Below are positions 8,459-17,640 of a DNA stretch of 64,000 bases, piece after piece. Origin of the DNA: Pararhodobacter aggregans (lineage in GTDB: Bacteria > Pseudomonadota > Alphaproteobacteria > Rhodobacterales > Rhodobacteraceae). The position numbers and the translations under genes were made by a program. The stretch spans positions 45,236-109,235 of the forward strand of contig NZ_QDDR01000016.1 of NCBI RefSeq assembly GCF_003075525.1. The letters run 5' to 3'. The notes beneath the pieces were generated by a model. It saw nothing but the letters and a program-made list of their open reading frames with translations. It did no database searches and was not told where the DNA came from. Numbering within the stretch: position 1 is the first letter of the stretch; the number at the start of each line of letters is the position of its first letter.

Positions 8459-9733
8459 ATGTTCACGAGACGCAGATTCCTGACCACCACCTCGGCGACC
8501 GGGCTCACGCTCGCCGCCTCGGGCCTTGCCGCGCCTGCCATCGCCCAGGGCCGCAAGATCAAGCTCGGCTATGTCTCGCCGCAGACCGGGCCGCTGGCCG
8601 GTTTCGCCGAAAGCGACGCCTATAACATCGCCCGGTTCCTCGCGACCGAGGCGGGCCAGAATTTCGAGGTCATCGTCAAGGACAGCCAGTCGAACCCGAC
8701 CCGCGCCGCGGATGTGGCCAAGGATCTCATCATCTCGGACGAGATCGACCTGATGCTGGTCGCCTCGACGCCCGAGAACACCAACCCCGTCGCCACCACC
8801 TGCGAGGCCGAGGGGATCCCGGTCATCTCGACCAAGGCGCCCTGGCAGCCGTGGTTCATCGGCCAGCAGGGCAATCCCGGCGATCCCTCGACCTGGCGGC
8901 CCTTCGACTTCGCCTTCCATTATTTCTGGGGGATGGAGGACATGGGCGCGGTCTTCACCGCAATGTGGAACCAGCTGGAGACCAACCGCCAGATCGGCGG
9001 GCTTTTCCCCAACGACGCCGATGGCAACGCTCTGGGCGACCCGAACCTCGGCCTGCCCGCGATCTATGCCGCGGCGGGCTACACCACCCATGACCCGGGC
9101 CGCTATCAGAACCTCAGCGACGATTTCACCGCGCAGATCAACGCCTTCAAGGCCGCGAATGCCGAGATCGTCACCGGCGTGGTGATCCCGCCCGACTTCA
9201 CCACCTTCTGGAACCAGGCCCGCCAGCAGGGCTTCAGCCCCAAGGCGATCTCGGTGGCGAAGGCGCTGCTTTTCCCGCAATCGGTCGAGACGCTGGGCGC
9301 GGCCGGGCACAACCTCTCGTGCGAGATCTGGTGGTCGCCGTCGCATCCCTTCCGCTCGTCGCTGACCGGGCAATCGGCGCGCGACCTGGCCGAGGATTAC
9401 GAGGCCGACAGCGGCCGCCCCTGGACCCAGCCCATCGGCTTCATCCATTCGCTGTTCGAGGTCGCCTCGGACGTGATGGGCCGCGTGACCAGCCCCGAGG
9501 ATCCCGAGGAAGTCGCCGCCGCCATCGCCGCCACGGATCTTGAGACCATGGTCGGCCGGGTCGCCTGGAACGGCGAGGGCGTGCCCGATTTCGCCGCCGC
9601 CAACGTCTGCAAGACGCCGCTGGTCGGCGGTCAGTGGCGCCGGCGCGAGGATGGCGGCTTCGATCTGGTCTGTGTCGAGAACGGCATCGCCCCGCAGATC
9701 CCGACCGCCGACACGATGCAGCCCCTGGGCTGA
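8459..9733 (+). CDS. ABC transporter substrate-binding protein, branched-chain amino acid/aromatic acid type
   Basis: Periplasmic type-1 binding protein (424 aa) of the Leu/Ile/Val family (HAAT), whose relatives often bind aromatic acids. The N-terminus carries a twin-arginine-like RRRFL followed by a hydrophobic stretch and APAIAQ cleavage site, suggesting Tat or Sec export. The mature part opens with KIKLGYVSPQTGPLAGF, typical for the family. The ATG at 8459 follows GGGAGGA. It is the first of five transporter genes (binding protein, two ATPases, two permeases) that follow ring-cleavage genes, so uptake of the aromatic substrate is the likely task. The gene is bracketed by hairpins at 8386-8416 and 9741-9765. 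Confidence 0.9.
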   Translation: MFTRRRFLTTTSATGLTLAASGLAAPAIAQGRKIKLGYVSPQTGPLAGFAESDAYNIARFLATEAGQNFEVIVKDSQSNPTRAADVAKDLIISDEIDLMLVASTPENTNPVATTCEAEGIPVISTKAPWQPWFIGQQGNPGDPSTWRPFDFAFHYFWGMEDMGAVFTAMWNQLETNRQIGGLFPNDADGNALGDPNLGLPAIYAAAGYTTHDPGRYQNLSDDFTAQINAFKAANAEIVTGVVIPPDFTTFWNQARQQGFSPKAISVAKALLFPQSVETLGAAGHNLSCEIWWSPSHPFRSSLTGQSARDLAEDYEADSGRPWTQPIGFIHSLFEVASDVMGRVTSPEDPEEVAAAIAATDLETMVGRVAWNGEGVPDFAAANVCKTPLVGGQWRRREDGGFDLVCVENGIAPQIPTADTMQPLG

Positions 9734-9740
9734 TCCCTGC

Positions 9741-9765
9741 CGGGGCGGCGACCACCGCCGCCCCG
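9741..9765. other. Intercistronic hairpin after the ABC binding-protein gene
   Basis: CGGGGCGGCG and CGCCGCCCCG pair perfectly around ACCAC, between the binding-protein stop and the first ATPase gene. Such structures commonly protect the upstream mRNA or reduce downstream expression, giving excess binding protein over membrane components. Confidence 0.6.
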
Positions 9766-9790
9766 CCTCTGCCCCAAGGGGACGACGAAG

Positions 9791-10504
9791 ATGCTGACCC
9801 TCGACACTGTGTCGAAATCCTTTGGCGCGCTGACCGTCACCGATGGCGTCAGCCTGAGCGTGCCCAAGGGGCAGGCTCTGGGGATCATCGGTCCCAATGG
9901 CGCCGGGAAATCGACGCTCTTCAACCTGATTACCGGCAACCTCATGGTCAGTTCCGGCCGGATCGAGCTGATGGGCCGCGACGTGACCCGCCTGCCCGCG
10001 ATGACGCGGGTCCGCATGGGGGTCGGGCGCAGCTTCCAGATCCCCCAGCCCTTCGAGGGGCTGACCGTCTTCGAAAACCTGCTGACCGCGGCCCGGTTCG
10101 GCGGTGCCGCCGCCCATGACCGCGCGGTCCACGATTGCGCCGAGATCCTGCGCGAGACCGGGATGCTGCCCCGCGCCAACCAGCTGGCCGGGGAACTGAG
10201 CCTTCTCGACCGCAAGCGGCTGGAACTGGCCCGGGCGCTGGCCACCGGGCCGGAACTGCTGCTCTTGGACGAGATCGCGGGCGGCCTGACCGAGGGCGAA
10301 TGCCGCGCGCTGGTCGACACGATCCGCACCATCCATGCGGGCGGGACCACGATCATCTGGATCGAGCATGTGCTGCACGCGCTGACCTCGGTCGTCGAAC
10401 GCCTCGCCGTCCTCGATTTCGGGCGGCTGATCGGCGTGGGCGAGCCCGAGGACATCATGGCGTCCCGCGAGGTGCGCGAAATCTATCTGGGGATCGAGGT
10501 CTGA
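9791..10504 (+). CDS. ABC transporter ATP-binding protein, LivG-like
   Basis: A 237-aa nucleotide-binding subunit of the branched-chain-type importer. Walker A is GPNGAGKST near residues 35-43 and Walker B is LLLLDEIAGGL. The signature region reads LSLLDRKRLELARAL in place of the canonical LSGGQ-type sequence, a variant seen in some LivG-like ATPases. The stop codon overlaps the start of the LivF-like gene, so the two ATPases are coupled and probably form a heterodimer in which one signature site is canonical. Confidence 0.92.
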   Translation: MLTLDTVSKSFGALTVTDGVSLSVPKGQALGIIGPNGAGKSTLFNLITGNLMVSSGRIELMGRDVTRLPAMTRVRMGVGRSFQIPQPFEGLTVFENLLTAARFGGAAAHDRAVHDCAEILRETGMLPRANQLAGELSLLDRKRLELARALATGPELLLLDEIAGGLTEGECRALVDTIRTIHAGGTTIIWIEHVLHALTSVVERLAVLDFGRLIGVGEPEDIMASREVREIYLGIEV

Positions 10505-11208
10505 TGCTGCTGGAAACCCGTTCCCTCGACGCGGGCTATGGCCGGTTCCGGGCGCTGTTCGGCGTCGATATCCGGGTCGATGCCGGCGAATGCGTCGCCA
10601 TCATCGGCGCGAATGGCGCCGGGAAATCCACGCTCATGCGTTCCATCGCCGGGGTCCTGCCCAACGCGCCCGAGATGATCCTGCATCAGGGCGAGCCCAT
10701 CGGCGCGCTGAGTGCCGCCGCCATCCTGCAGCGCGGCATCGCCATGGTGCCCGAGGGGCGCAGGCTCTTCCCCTCGCTTTCGGTCGAGGAGAACCTGCTG
10801 ATCGGCGGGCAGAAGCGGCGCGGCAACGGGCAATGGACGCTGGACAGTATCTATGCCCTGTTCCCGATCCTGCGCGAGAAACGCTCCATGCCGGGTACGG
10901 CGCTGTCGGGCGGGCAACAGCAGATGGTGGCCATCGGCCGGGCGCTGATGTCGAACCCCGAACTGCTGCTGTGCGACGAGATCAGCCTCGGCCTCGCCCC
11001 CGTTGTCATCCGCGACATCTACGCCGCCCTGCCCCGCATCCGCGAGACGGGCGCGGCGGTCATCGTCGTCGAACAGGACATCACCCAGGCGCTGCGCGTG
11101 GCCGACCGGGTCTATTGCCTGATGGAGGGGCGCGTCACCCTCAGCGGCACCCCGGCGGAGCTGACGCGCGAGGCGATCCACAGCGCCTATTTCGGAGGCC
11201 ACGCATGA
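10504..11208 (+). CDS. ABC transporter ATP-binding protein, LivF-like
   Basis: Second nucleotide-binding subunit (234 aa) of the importer. Walker A is GANGAGKST, the signature is canonical (LSGGQQQMVAIGRAL), and Walker B is LLLCDEISLGLAP. The ATG at 10504 shares its A with the preceding TGA stop. It overlaps the LivH-like permease gene by 4 bp. With the LivG-like partner it powers uptake through the two permeases that follow. Confidence 0.93.
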   Translation: MLLETRSLDAGYGRFRALFGVDIRVDAGECVAIIGANGAGKSTLMRSIAGVLPNAPEMILHQGEPIGALSAAAILQRGIAMVPEGRRLFPSLSVEENLLIGGQKRRGNGQWTLDSIYALFPILREKRSMPGTALSGGQQQMVAIGRALMSNPELLLCDEISLGLAPVVIRDIYAALPRIRETGAAVIVVEQDITQALRVADRVYCLMEGRVTLSGTPAELTREAIHSAYFGGHA

Positions 11209-12068
11209 TCTGGCTGGATACCATCGTGCAGGGGATCCTGCTGGGCGGGCTCTATGCCCTCTTCGCCACCGGGCTCAGCCTGGTCTTCGGCATCATGCGG
11301 CTGGTCAACCTCGCGCATGGCGACATGATCGTGCTGGCCGCCTACCTTATCCTCGTGCTGGTCACCGGGCTGGGTCTGTCGCCCTGGCTGGCGGTGCTGA
11401 TCGCGGCGCCCCTGATGTTCGCCCTCGGCTGGCTGTTGCAACGCGTTGTGCTGAACCGGGTGCTGGGCCCCGATATCCTGCCGCCGCTGCTGGTCACCTT
11501 CGGGCTGTCGATCGCCATCCAGAACGCGCTCCTCGAGGGTTTCTCGGCCGACAGCCGCCGCATCCCGAACCCGGATCTCGAGGGCGCCTCGGTCGCGCTG
11601 GGGCCGGTCACCGTGGGGGTGATGCCGGTCCTCACCTTCGCCTCGGCGGTGCTGGTGATCGTGATCCTGAACCGGGTGATCTATGGCACGCCCTTGGGCC
11701 GGTCGTTCCGCGCCACCTCGGACGATCCGGTGACGGCGGGGCTGATGGGGATCGAGCCGATGAAGGTCTTCGCCGTCGCCACCGGCATCGCCATGATGGT
11801 CGTGACCGTCGCCGCGCTCTACCTCGGCACGCGGGCCAATTTCGACCCGGCCATCGGCCCCGCCCGGCTGATCTATGCCTTTCAGGCGGTAATCATCGGC
11901 GGGCTCGGCAGCCTCTGGGGGACGCTGGCGGGCGGCGTCATCATCGGCGTGGCGCAGACGCTGGGCGCCGCGGTCAATCCCGAATGGCAGATCCTCGCCG
12001 GGCATCTCGCCTTCCTTCTGGTGCTGCTGATCCGGCCGCGCGGGCTCTTCCCCCGCGCCCGAGACTGA
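11205..12068 (+). CDS. ABC transporter permease, LivH-like
   Basis: A 287-aa integral membrane protein with about eight hydrophobic segments. It starts with QGILLGGLYALFATGLSLVF, which is typical of LivH, and carries the conserved NLAHGDM. The chosen ATG at 11205 overlaps the previous stop (ATGA) and gives a normal family length. It forms the translocation pore with the LivM-like subunit. The tight overlaps show one transcript for the whole transporter. Confidence 0.93.
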   Translation: MIWLDTIVQGILLGGLYALFATGLSLVFGIMRLVNLAHGDMIVLAAYLILVLVTGLGLSPWLAVLIAAPLMFALGWLLQRVVLNRVLGPDILPPLLVTFGLSIAIQNALLEGFSADSRRIPNPDLEGASVALGPVTVGVMPVLTFASAVLVIVILNRVIYGTPLGRSFRATSDDPVTAGLMGIEPMKVFAVATGIAMMVVTVAALYLGTRANFDPAIGPARLIYAFQAVIIGGLGSLWGTLAGGVIIGVAQTLGAAVNPEWQILAGHLAFLLVLLIRPRGLFPRARD

Positions 12069-12082
12069 AACGGAGCTTGCCG

Positions 12083-13150
12083 ATGTCCTCCCCCTCCGCC
12101 CCCTGGCGCGCGACGACGCGGACCCGCACCGGAACTCTGGTGGCGCTGCTGGCCCTGGCGCTGATCGTCGCCGGGCTGGTGCTGCCCGCCTTCGCCTCGC
12201 GCCGGCTGATCCAGGACCTGTTCTATATCCTGACCATGCTGTCGCTGGCCCAGATCTGGAACCTGCTCGCGGGCTATGGCGGTCTGGTGTCGGTCGGACA
12301 ACAGGCCTTTGTCGGGATCGGCGCCTATGCCCTCTTCGGCGGTGTGATCCTCGGCGGCATGGACCCGCTTCTGGCGATCCTGTTGGGCGGTGCCGCGGGC
12401 CTCGTGCTGGCGATCCCGATGGCTTTCTTCGCCTTCCGCCTGCACGGCGCCTATTTCGCCATCGGCACCTGGGTGATTGCCGAGACGACGCGGCTCCTGG
12501 TCGCGCAATGGAAGGCTTTGGGCGGCGGCACCGGCACCTCGCTGCCCCGCGCGGCGACCAGCGACATGATGGGCGTGGCGCAGGTGGCCGAGCTTTTCGG
12601 CGTCCGCGACGCGGCGGCGCGGGACATTCTGGCCTATTGGATCGCGCTGCTGCTGGCGGTGGCGCTGATCGCCGGGATCTACGCCCTGCTGCGCAGCCGT
12701 CTGGGTCTGGCCCTGATCGCGGTCCGCGACAATGCCGAGGCCGCGGGTTCGGTCGGCGTCGATGTGCGCTGGCTGAAATGGGCGGTGTTCCTGATCGCCT
12801 CGGTCGCGACCGGGCTCACCGGCGCGCTGATCTTCCTGCAGACCGCCCGCATCTCGCCCGACGCGGCCTTCGCCATCACCGACTGGACGGCCTATGTCAT
12901 CTTCATCGTGGTGATCGGCGGGATCGGCACCATCGAGGGGCCGATCCTGGGGGTGCTGGTGTTCTTCGCCCTGCGCAGCACGCTGGCCGATTACGGATCG
13001 TGGTATCTGCTGACGCTGGGCCTGACCGCCATCGTGGCGATGATCTTCGCGCCGAAGGGCCTCTGGGGGCTGCTGTCGGCGCGGACCGGCTGGCACCTGT
13101 TCCCGATCCGCCACCGGCTGATCGGCCCGACCGAGGGGGGCGAGCGCTGA
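12083..13150 (+). CDS. ABC transporter permease, LivM-like
   Basis: Second permease subunit (355 aa) with about nine to ten membrane segments. It carries the LivM-typical YGGLVSVGQQAFVGIGAYA block and VRDNAEAAGSVGV loop that contacts the ATPases. The ATG at 12083 follows GGAG and leaves a 14-bp gap to the LivH-like gene. It ends the rightward operon that begins at 5840. The next gene, maleylacetate reductase, converges on it with 16 bp between stops. Confidence 0.93.
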   Translation: MSSPSAPWRATTRTRTGTLVALLALALIVAGLVLPAFASRRLIQDLFYILTMLSLAQIWNLLAGYGGLVSVGQQAFVGIGAYALFGGVILGGMDPLLAILLGGAAGLVLAIPMAFFAFRLHGAYFAIGTWVIAETTRLLVAQWKALGGGTGTSLPRAATSDMMGVAQVAELFGVRDAAARDILAYWIALLLAVALIAGIYALLRSRLGLALIAVRDNAEAAGSVGVDVRWLKWAVFLIASVATGLTGALIFLQTARISPDAAFAITDWTAYVIFIVVIGGIGTIEGPILGVLVFFALRSTLADYGSWYLLTLGLTAIVAMIFAPKGLWGLLSARTGWHLFPIRHRLIGPTEGGER

Positions 13151-13166
13151 GCGCCCGCCCGCCCTG

Positions 13167-14231
13167 TCACGCGCCGGGGCGGGTGCCGTCCCAGGCCTGC
13201 TGCAACAGCGCGCGGATATCGGCGCGCTCGAAGGGGCGCGGGTTGGAATAGCGGTTTTCGACCGCCAGATCCGCCGCGCGGTCCAGATCCGCCTCCGTTA
13301 TCCCCACCTCCTTCAGGCTGAGGGGCGAGCCCACCTCGCGCGCGAAATCCCACAGGCCGCCACCGGCCGAGCCACCGCCGAAAGCCTCGGCAATCGGCGC
13401 CAGCGCATCCGGCACCGCGACCTCGTTGAAGGCGGTGGTATAGGGCAGCAGGATCGCGTGCGTCTCGGCATGCGGCGTGTCGAAGGAACCGCCGAAGACA
13501 TGCGCCAGCTTGTGGTGCAAGGCCATCGAGACATAGCCCAGCGCCGTCGAACAGCACCAGGCGGCGTAAAGCGCCCGGGCCCGCGCCGGTTGCGAGCGGG
13601 GATCTTCGATCAGCGCCGGGATGCCCGCCTTGAACGCCTGCATGGCATCGCGGCACATCAGCTCGATCACCGGCGAGCGGTCGGGGGCATAGAACGCCTC
13701 CATCGCGTGGGCAATCGCGTTCATCGCCGAGGTGACGGTCAGCCCGACCGGCAGGGTCAGGGTCAGGTCCACGTCATAGATCACGGTTTCCGGCCGGATC
13801 GCGGCGTCGCGGCGGGTGGTCTTCCGCCCGTCTGCCGTCTCGCCCAGAATATCGGTCATCTCGGAGCCCGCATAGGTCGTGGGGATCACCACCTGATCGG
13901 CCCCGGTGCGCAGCGCGATGGCCTTGCCGAGGCCGGTGGTCGACCCGCCGCCAAGGCTGACCACCGCCCCCGCGCCGCTTTTCTCGAAGGCGGCGATGGC
14001 CTTTTCGGTCACCTCGACCGGCGTGTGCATGGCGGCCCCGGCAAAGACCCCGACCGCGCGTCCGCCCAGCGCCTCGGCCAGTTTCTGCGCGTCGGCTTCC
14101 TGATGCGGGGTCGAGAGGACCAGCGCCTTGCCCTGCCCCAGCCGGTCGAGTTCATCCCCGGCCTGCGCCAGCGTGCCCGAGCCGAAGACGACCCGCGTCG
14201 TCATGCCGGGAAATACGAAGGAATCCATCAT
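13167..14231 (-). CDS. Maleylacetate reductase (iron-alcohol dehydrogenase family)
   Basis: Catalyses NAD(P)H-dependent reduction of maleylacetate to 3-oxoadipate, the step after hydroxyquinol or chlorocatechol ring cleavage. The 354-aa protein has the family layout: an N-terminal nucleotide-binding half with SLGGGSTTGLGKAIAL and PTTYAGSEMT, then a helical half with SAMNAIAHAMEA and HHKLAHVFGG. The start may be the ATG at 14231 or the adjacent one at 14228. It follows the TfdB-like monooxygenase gene on the same strand. Together with the dioxygenase at 17641-18477 these complete a phenol-to-3-oxoadipate route. Confidence 0.9.
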   Translation of the reverse strand: MMDSFVFPGMTTRVVFGSGTLAQAGDELDRLGQGKALVLSTPHQEADAQKLAEALGGRAVGVFAGAAMHTPVEVTEKAIAAFEKSGAGAVVSLGGGSTTGLGKAIALRTGADQVVIPTTYAGSEMTDILGETADGRKTTRRDAAIRPETVIYDVDLTLTLPVGLTVTSAMNAIAHAMEAFYAPDRSPVIELMCRDAMQAFKAGIPALIEDPRSQPARARALYAAWCCSTALGYVSMALHHKLAHVFGGSFDTPHAETHAILLPYTTAFNEVAVPDALAPIAEAFGGGSAGGGLWDFAREVGSPLSLKEVGITEADLDRAADLAVENRYSNPRPFERADIRALLQQAWDGTRPGA

Positions 14232-14367
14232 GATCTGTCCTTTCAGCCCCGAGGGGCGTGGGTTGCTGCCCGCCCGGCCTGCCCCACCAGAGGGCGCCAG
14301 ACAGGCCAGCGCCCGCCCGCTGCGGTGAGGCGCGGACGGGCGGGATATGCGGTGCGCGCGGCGCCTG

Positions 14368-16125
14368 TCAGCGGGCCAGAACCTGCCGCAGCACGCGGAA
14401 CAGGTCGCCCTCGGGATCCTCGGTCATCGCCGTCGCGCGCCAGGCGACATGCTGGTCGGGGCGCACCAGCAGACAGCCGCTGTCGCGGATCTCGCAGATC
14501 CGCGCCCAGTCGCCGCCATGGTCCACATAGGGCTGACGCGGGCCGATGACATGGGTCACGAGGTCGATCCCCAGCCGATCCGCGACCCTGGCCGCCGCGT
14601 CGGCCCAGGCCTCGCCGCCCAGACCGGTGAGGAGGGTGAACCGCCCCTTGCCGCAGAGGTCCAGCGTCGAGGTCTCGGCGCCGGTATCGCGCCGGTAGAG
14701 CCAGGCATGCGGCAGTCGCGCGCCGGGCCAGGTGGTCGGCTGGTAATAGAGGTCGGCGTCCAGCTCCAGCGCCGGCTCCATCTGCCCGTCGGTCACCACC
14801 GCCGAGGAGCGGTAGCGCTGGTTCATCTCCACCCCATGGGCGTCGAATTCGTATTTCTTGAAGGCGATGGCCTTGCGGATCGCCTCGCGCTGGGCCTCGG
14901 CCGCGGGCGTACCGTCGCAGCGCGCCTCGAGGTTGGCCTGCATCTGCGCCGGGTCCACCCCCTCGGCCATGCCGAGCGCGGCGAAGATCGGCCCGGTCTC
15001 GGCGATCGACTGGTTGGCGCGGGTGACGATCTGCTTGGCGATCGGCGCGCGCTCGGCGTCGTAGCTGTCCAAGAGCCGCTCACCCGCCTGCCCCTTCAGC
15101 ACCATGGCCAGCTTCCACGCCAGGTTGAACGCATCCTGGATCGAGGTGTTCGACCCCAGCCCGTTCGACGGCGGATGCCGGTGGATCGCGTCGCCCATGC
15201 AGAAGACCCGGCCGTTCGAGACCCGGGTCGCGTAGTAATTGTTCACGGTCCAGGTGCTGACCGACAACAGCTCGATATCCAGGTCGGGATCGCCGATCAG
15301 CTGCCGCGCCACGCCGGTGGCGAATTCGGGCGTCACCTCGGGCTCGGGCCCGTTGATGTCATAGCCCCAGACGATCAGCCATTCGTTCCAGGGCCGCACC
15401 ATCCGCACCAGCCCCATGCCGATGCCGCCGACATCCGCGCCGGGCTGCATCACCCAGTAGAGGACCGAGGGCCGGTGCGCGACATAGCGCGACAGATCCG
15501 CCCGGAACAGGATGTTCATCGAGCCGCCGACGCCCATCTTGCCCTCGAAGGGCAGCCCCGTCTGTTCGGCGACCAGCGATTTGCCGCCATCGGCGCCGAT
15601 CAGGTACTTCGAACGGACGGTCAGTTCCTTGCCGGTCAGCCGGTCGCGCAACACGCTGGTCACGCCCTCGGCATCCTGCGTGTGGGACAGGTATTCGGTC
15701 GACATCCGCGCCTGCGTGCCGCGCGAACAGGCGGTCTTGAAGAGCAACGGCTCCATGAAGGTCTGCGGCAGGTCGTTCATCCTTGTGGGCGAGGCCATCT
15801 GATGCGCGGCGCGCGACAAGGGATGGTTGCCCCAGGCCTTCATCCGGCCGATTTCCTCGCCCGCGAGGCTTTCGCAGAAGATATTCTCGCCCATCAGCTC
15901 CTGATGCGTGGCGAAGAGATAGGCCTCGTCCTCGACCTCGCGCCCGAGGTCGCGCAGGACCTCCATGGTGCGCTGGTTGGTGATATGGGCGCGCGGCGTG
16001 TTGGCCAGCCAGCGGTAGCGGTTCACGGCCATCGTCTCGATGCCATAGCTCGACAAGAGCGCGGCCGAGGCCGCCCCCGCCGGGCCCGTCCCGATAATCA
16101 GCACATCCGTCGAAATATCGGCCAT
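14368..16125 (-). CDS. TfdB-like phenol monooxygenase (FAD, 585 aa)
   Basis: Flavin monooxygenase strongly resembling 2,4-dichlorophenol 6-monooxygenase TfdB in length and motifs. It has GTGPAG at residues 12-17, ANTPRAHITNQRTMEVLRDLG, LIGADGGKS (DG motif), YVAHRPSVLYWVMQPG, and MGDAIHRHPP (GD motif), followed by a thioredoxin-like C-terminal domain. It would hydroxylate a phenol or resorcinol-type compound next to an existing hydroxyl, giving a catechol or hydroxyquinol. The ATG at 16125 follows AGGACAGGGG. It is divergent from the LysR gene at 16350 and co-directional with maleylacetate reductase. Halogenated, resorcinolic and plain phenols are all possible substrates. Confidence 0.88.
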   Translation of the reverse strand: MADISTDVLIIGTGPAGAASAALLSSYGIETMAVNRYRWLANTPRAHITNQRTMEVLRDLGREVEDEAYLFATHQELMGENIFCESLAGEEIGRMKAWGNHPLSRAAHQMASPTRMNDLPQTFMEPLLFKTACSRGTQARMSTEYLSHTQDAEGVTSVLRDRLTGKELTVRSKYLIGADGGKSLVAEQTGLPFEGKMGVGGSMNILFRADLSRYVAHRPSVLYWVMQPGADVGGIGMGLVRMVRPWNEWLIVWGYDINGPEPEVTPEFATGVARQLIGDPDLDIELLSVSTWTVNNYYATRVSNGRVFCMGDAIHRHPPSNGLGSNTSIQDAFNLAWKLAMVLKGQAGERLLDSYDAERAPIAKQIVTRANQSIAETGPIFAALGMAEGVDPAQMQANLEARCDGTPAAEAQREAIRKAIAFKKYEFDAHGVEMNQRYRSSAVVTDGQMEPALELDADLYYQPTTWPGARLPHAWLYRRDTGAETSTLDLCGKGRFTLLTGLGGEAWADAAARVADRLGIDLVTHVIGPRQPYVDHGGDWARICEIRDSGCLLVRPDQHVAWRATAMTEDPEGDLFRVLRQVLAR

Positions 16126-16295
16126 GAGCCCCTGTCCTTTCGCTTCTTCCTCTGCGCGGACGGCCCGCCCTGCCCCGGTTCAGGGGCGAAGAAAGGCCGC
16201 ATCGGAGGCGGAGGCAGGCCACGCGGCCCGGCGCCCCCGGGGGCTCGGGCCTTTGCGCGGTCGGACTCCTCCCGTTCCGACAGACCAAAGGTAGA

Positions 16296-16348
16296 CCGAC
16301 AAGCAGACAATATTGATCGCATCCTGCCCAGCTTATATAGCTTGTCGG
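16296..16348. promoter_or_regulatory. Divergent control region with inverted repeat and a near-leaderless LysR promoter
   Basis: CCGACAAGC (16296-16304) and GCTTGTCGG (16340-16348) form a 9-bp inverted repeat spaced by 35 bp, a candidate LysR binding region. Inside it, TTGATC (16313-16318) and TATATAGC (16334-16341) resemble -35 and -10 elements of a promoter reading right. Transcription would start within a few bases of the ATG at 16350, and there is no Shine-Dalgarno sequence, so the LysR mRNA is probably leaderless or nearly so. Confidence 0.5.
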
Positions 16349-16349
16349 C

Positions 16350-17297
16350 ATGAAACTCAGCGCCGAACACCTCGAAATCCTGGCCGTCATCGTCGATAAG
16401 GGGGGCCTGACCGAAGGCTCCGAGGCTTTGGGCAAGTCGCAGCCCTCGGTCTCGCGCAGCATGGCCCTGCTGGAACAGCGGGTCGGCATGCCCTTGTTCG
16501 AGCCGGGACGCCGCCCGCTCAGGCCCACGGAACTGGGTCTGAGCCTGGCCAAGGCGGGGGCACGGATCCGGGCCGCCGGGATCGAGGCCGGGCAGATGGT
16601 CCGCCGCTTCCAGCAGGGGCAGGCCGGGCGGCTCAGGGTCGGCGGCACGCCCGTGTTCATGGATGGCGTCGTCTCGGGCATCATCGCCGATTTCCAGTCG
16701 CGCAACGCCGATGTGCAGATCGAACAGGTCTATGGCTATCTCGACGCGCTGGCGACCAGCCTGCGCAACGGCACGCTGGATCTGGCGATCCTGCCGCTGC
16801 ACCCGACGCAGGTCCCGCGCGAAATGACCTTCACGCCGCTGCTGGCCGGGCACAACGTCATCGCCTGCCGGGCCGGGCATCCGCTGACCCGGCGCAAGGG
16901 CCTGACCATGGCCGATATCGAGGATTTCAGCTGGATCGCGCCGCCCAGCGACAGCCCCCTTTACCGCGACCTGCAACGCGCGCTGCGCTCCATCGGGCGC
17001 GATGATTTTCAGGTCAGCTTCTCGGGCGGGACGCTGTCGTCGATCCTGGCCGTGCTTTCGGCCTCGGACGCGCTGACGGTCCTGCCCTATTCGGTGGCCT
17101 TCCTCGCCGGGCGGACGACGCCGCTGGAGATCCTGCCGGTGCGGATCGAACACCCCGACCGGCAGCTTGGCATCCTCACCGCCGCCGAGGGGCGCGAGGC
17201 GCGGACGCTGAAGGCCTTCGCGGGCTTTGTCGGGGACGAGCTGCACCGGCTGCAGAACCGCATGGATCACGAGCGGCAGGTCCGCCGCCGGGGCTGA
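16350..17297 (+). CDS. LysR-family transcriptional regulator 1
   Basis: A 315-aa LysR regulator with an N-terminal winged helix-turn-helix (about residues 1-60, including SQPSVSRSMALLEQRV) and a substrate-binding effector domain (about 90-300). It is divergent from the TfdB-like gene and converges on the tautomerase gene with 3 bp between stops. This places it as the likely activator of the hydroxyquinol-type route, perhaps through the LysR-box palindromes at 5644-5766 and 18645-18669. It is a paralogue of the LysR protein at 19509-20459; both contain an RVGG-PxFMD stretch and a GRRPL hinge. Confidence 0.9.
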   Translation: MKLSAEHLEILAVIVDKGGLTEGSEALGKSQPSVSRSMALLEQRVGMPLFEPGRRPLRPTELGLSLAKAGARIRAAGIEAGQMVRRFQQGQAGRLRVGGTPVFMDGVVSGIIADFQSRNADVQIEQVYGYLDALATSLRNGTLDLAILPLHPTQVPREMTFTPLLAGHNVIACRAGHPLTRRKGLTMADIEDFSWIAPPSDSPLYRDLQRALRSIGRDDFQVSFSGGTLSSILAVLSASDALTVLPYSVAFLAGRTTPLEILPVRIEHPDRQLGILTAAEGREARTLKAFAGFVGDELHRLQNRMDHERQVRRRG

Positions 17298-17300
17298 GGC

Positions 17301-17633
17301 CTATTTCGTCGCCAGATAGGTGCCGCCGTCGAGCGCGGTGAAGCGCACCGCCGAATGCAGCCCGGTGGCCTGCCGCACCGCGTCGCGCAGCAGCCCCGCC
17401 ACCTGCTCCATCCGGTCGCGGGTCCGGGCCGGGGCGGGCAGATAGCTCATCTCCAGATTGACGGGCGGCTGGTCGGCCAGGCCCGCCACCTCGATGGCGG
17501 CGAGCTGGCAGGCGGCTTTCTGCACGCCCAGGGTTTGCACCACGATGTCGCGCAGTTCCGCCATCAGCGCCGGCATCTGGCCGCGGGCCTCGGGATGGCG
17601 CTGCATGTCGACATAGAGCTTGATGTTCGGCAT
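17301..17633 (-). CDS. Tautomerase-superfamily protein (110 aa)
   Basis: Small protein beginning MPNIKLYVDM, so Pro becomes the N-terminal residue after Met removal, as in tautomerases that use Pro-1 as a catalytic base. The 110-residue length fits the double-length or CHMI-like members more than the 62-residue oxalocrotonate tautomerase. The ATG at 17633 is chosen because it creates Pro-1; an upstream in-frame start exists but would overlap the dioxygenase. It lies 7 bp after the hydroxyquinol-type dioxygenase on the same strand and probably isomerises a ring-cleavage product such as an enol of maleylacetate. Confidence 0.75.
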   Translation of the reverse strand: MPNIKLYVDMQRHPEARGQMPALMAELRDIVVQTLGVQKAACQLAAIEVAGLADQPPVNLEMSYLPAPARTRDRMEQVAGLLRDAVRQATGLHSAVRFTALDGGTYLATK

Positions 17634-17640
17634 GGCGGGA

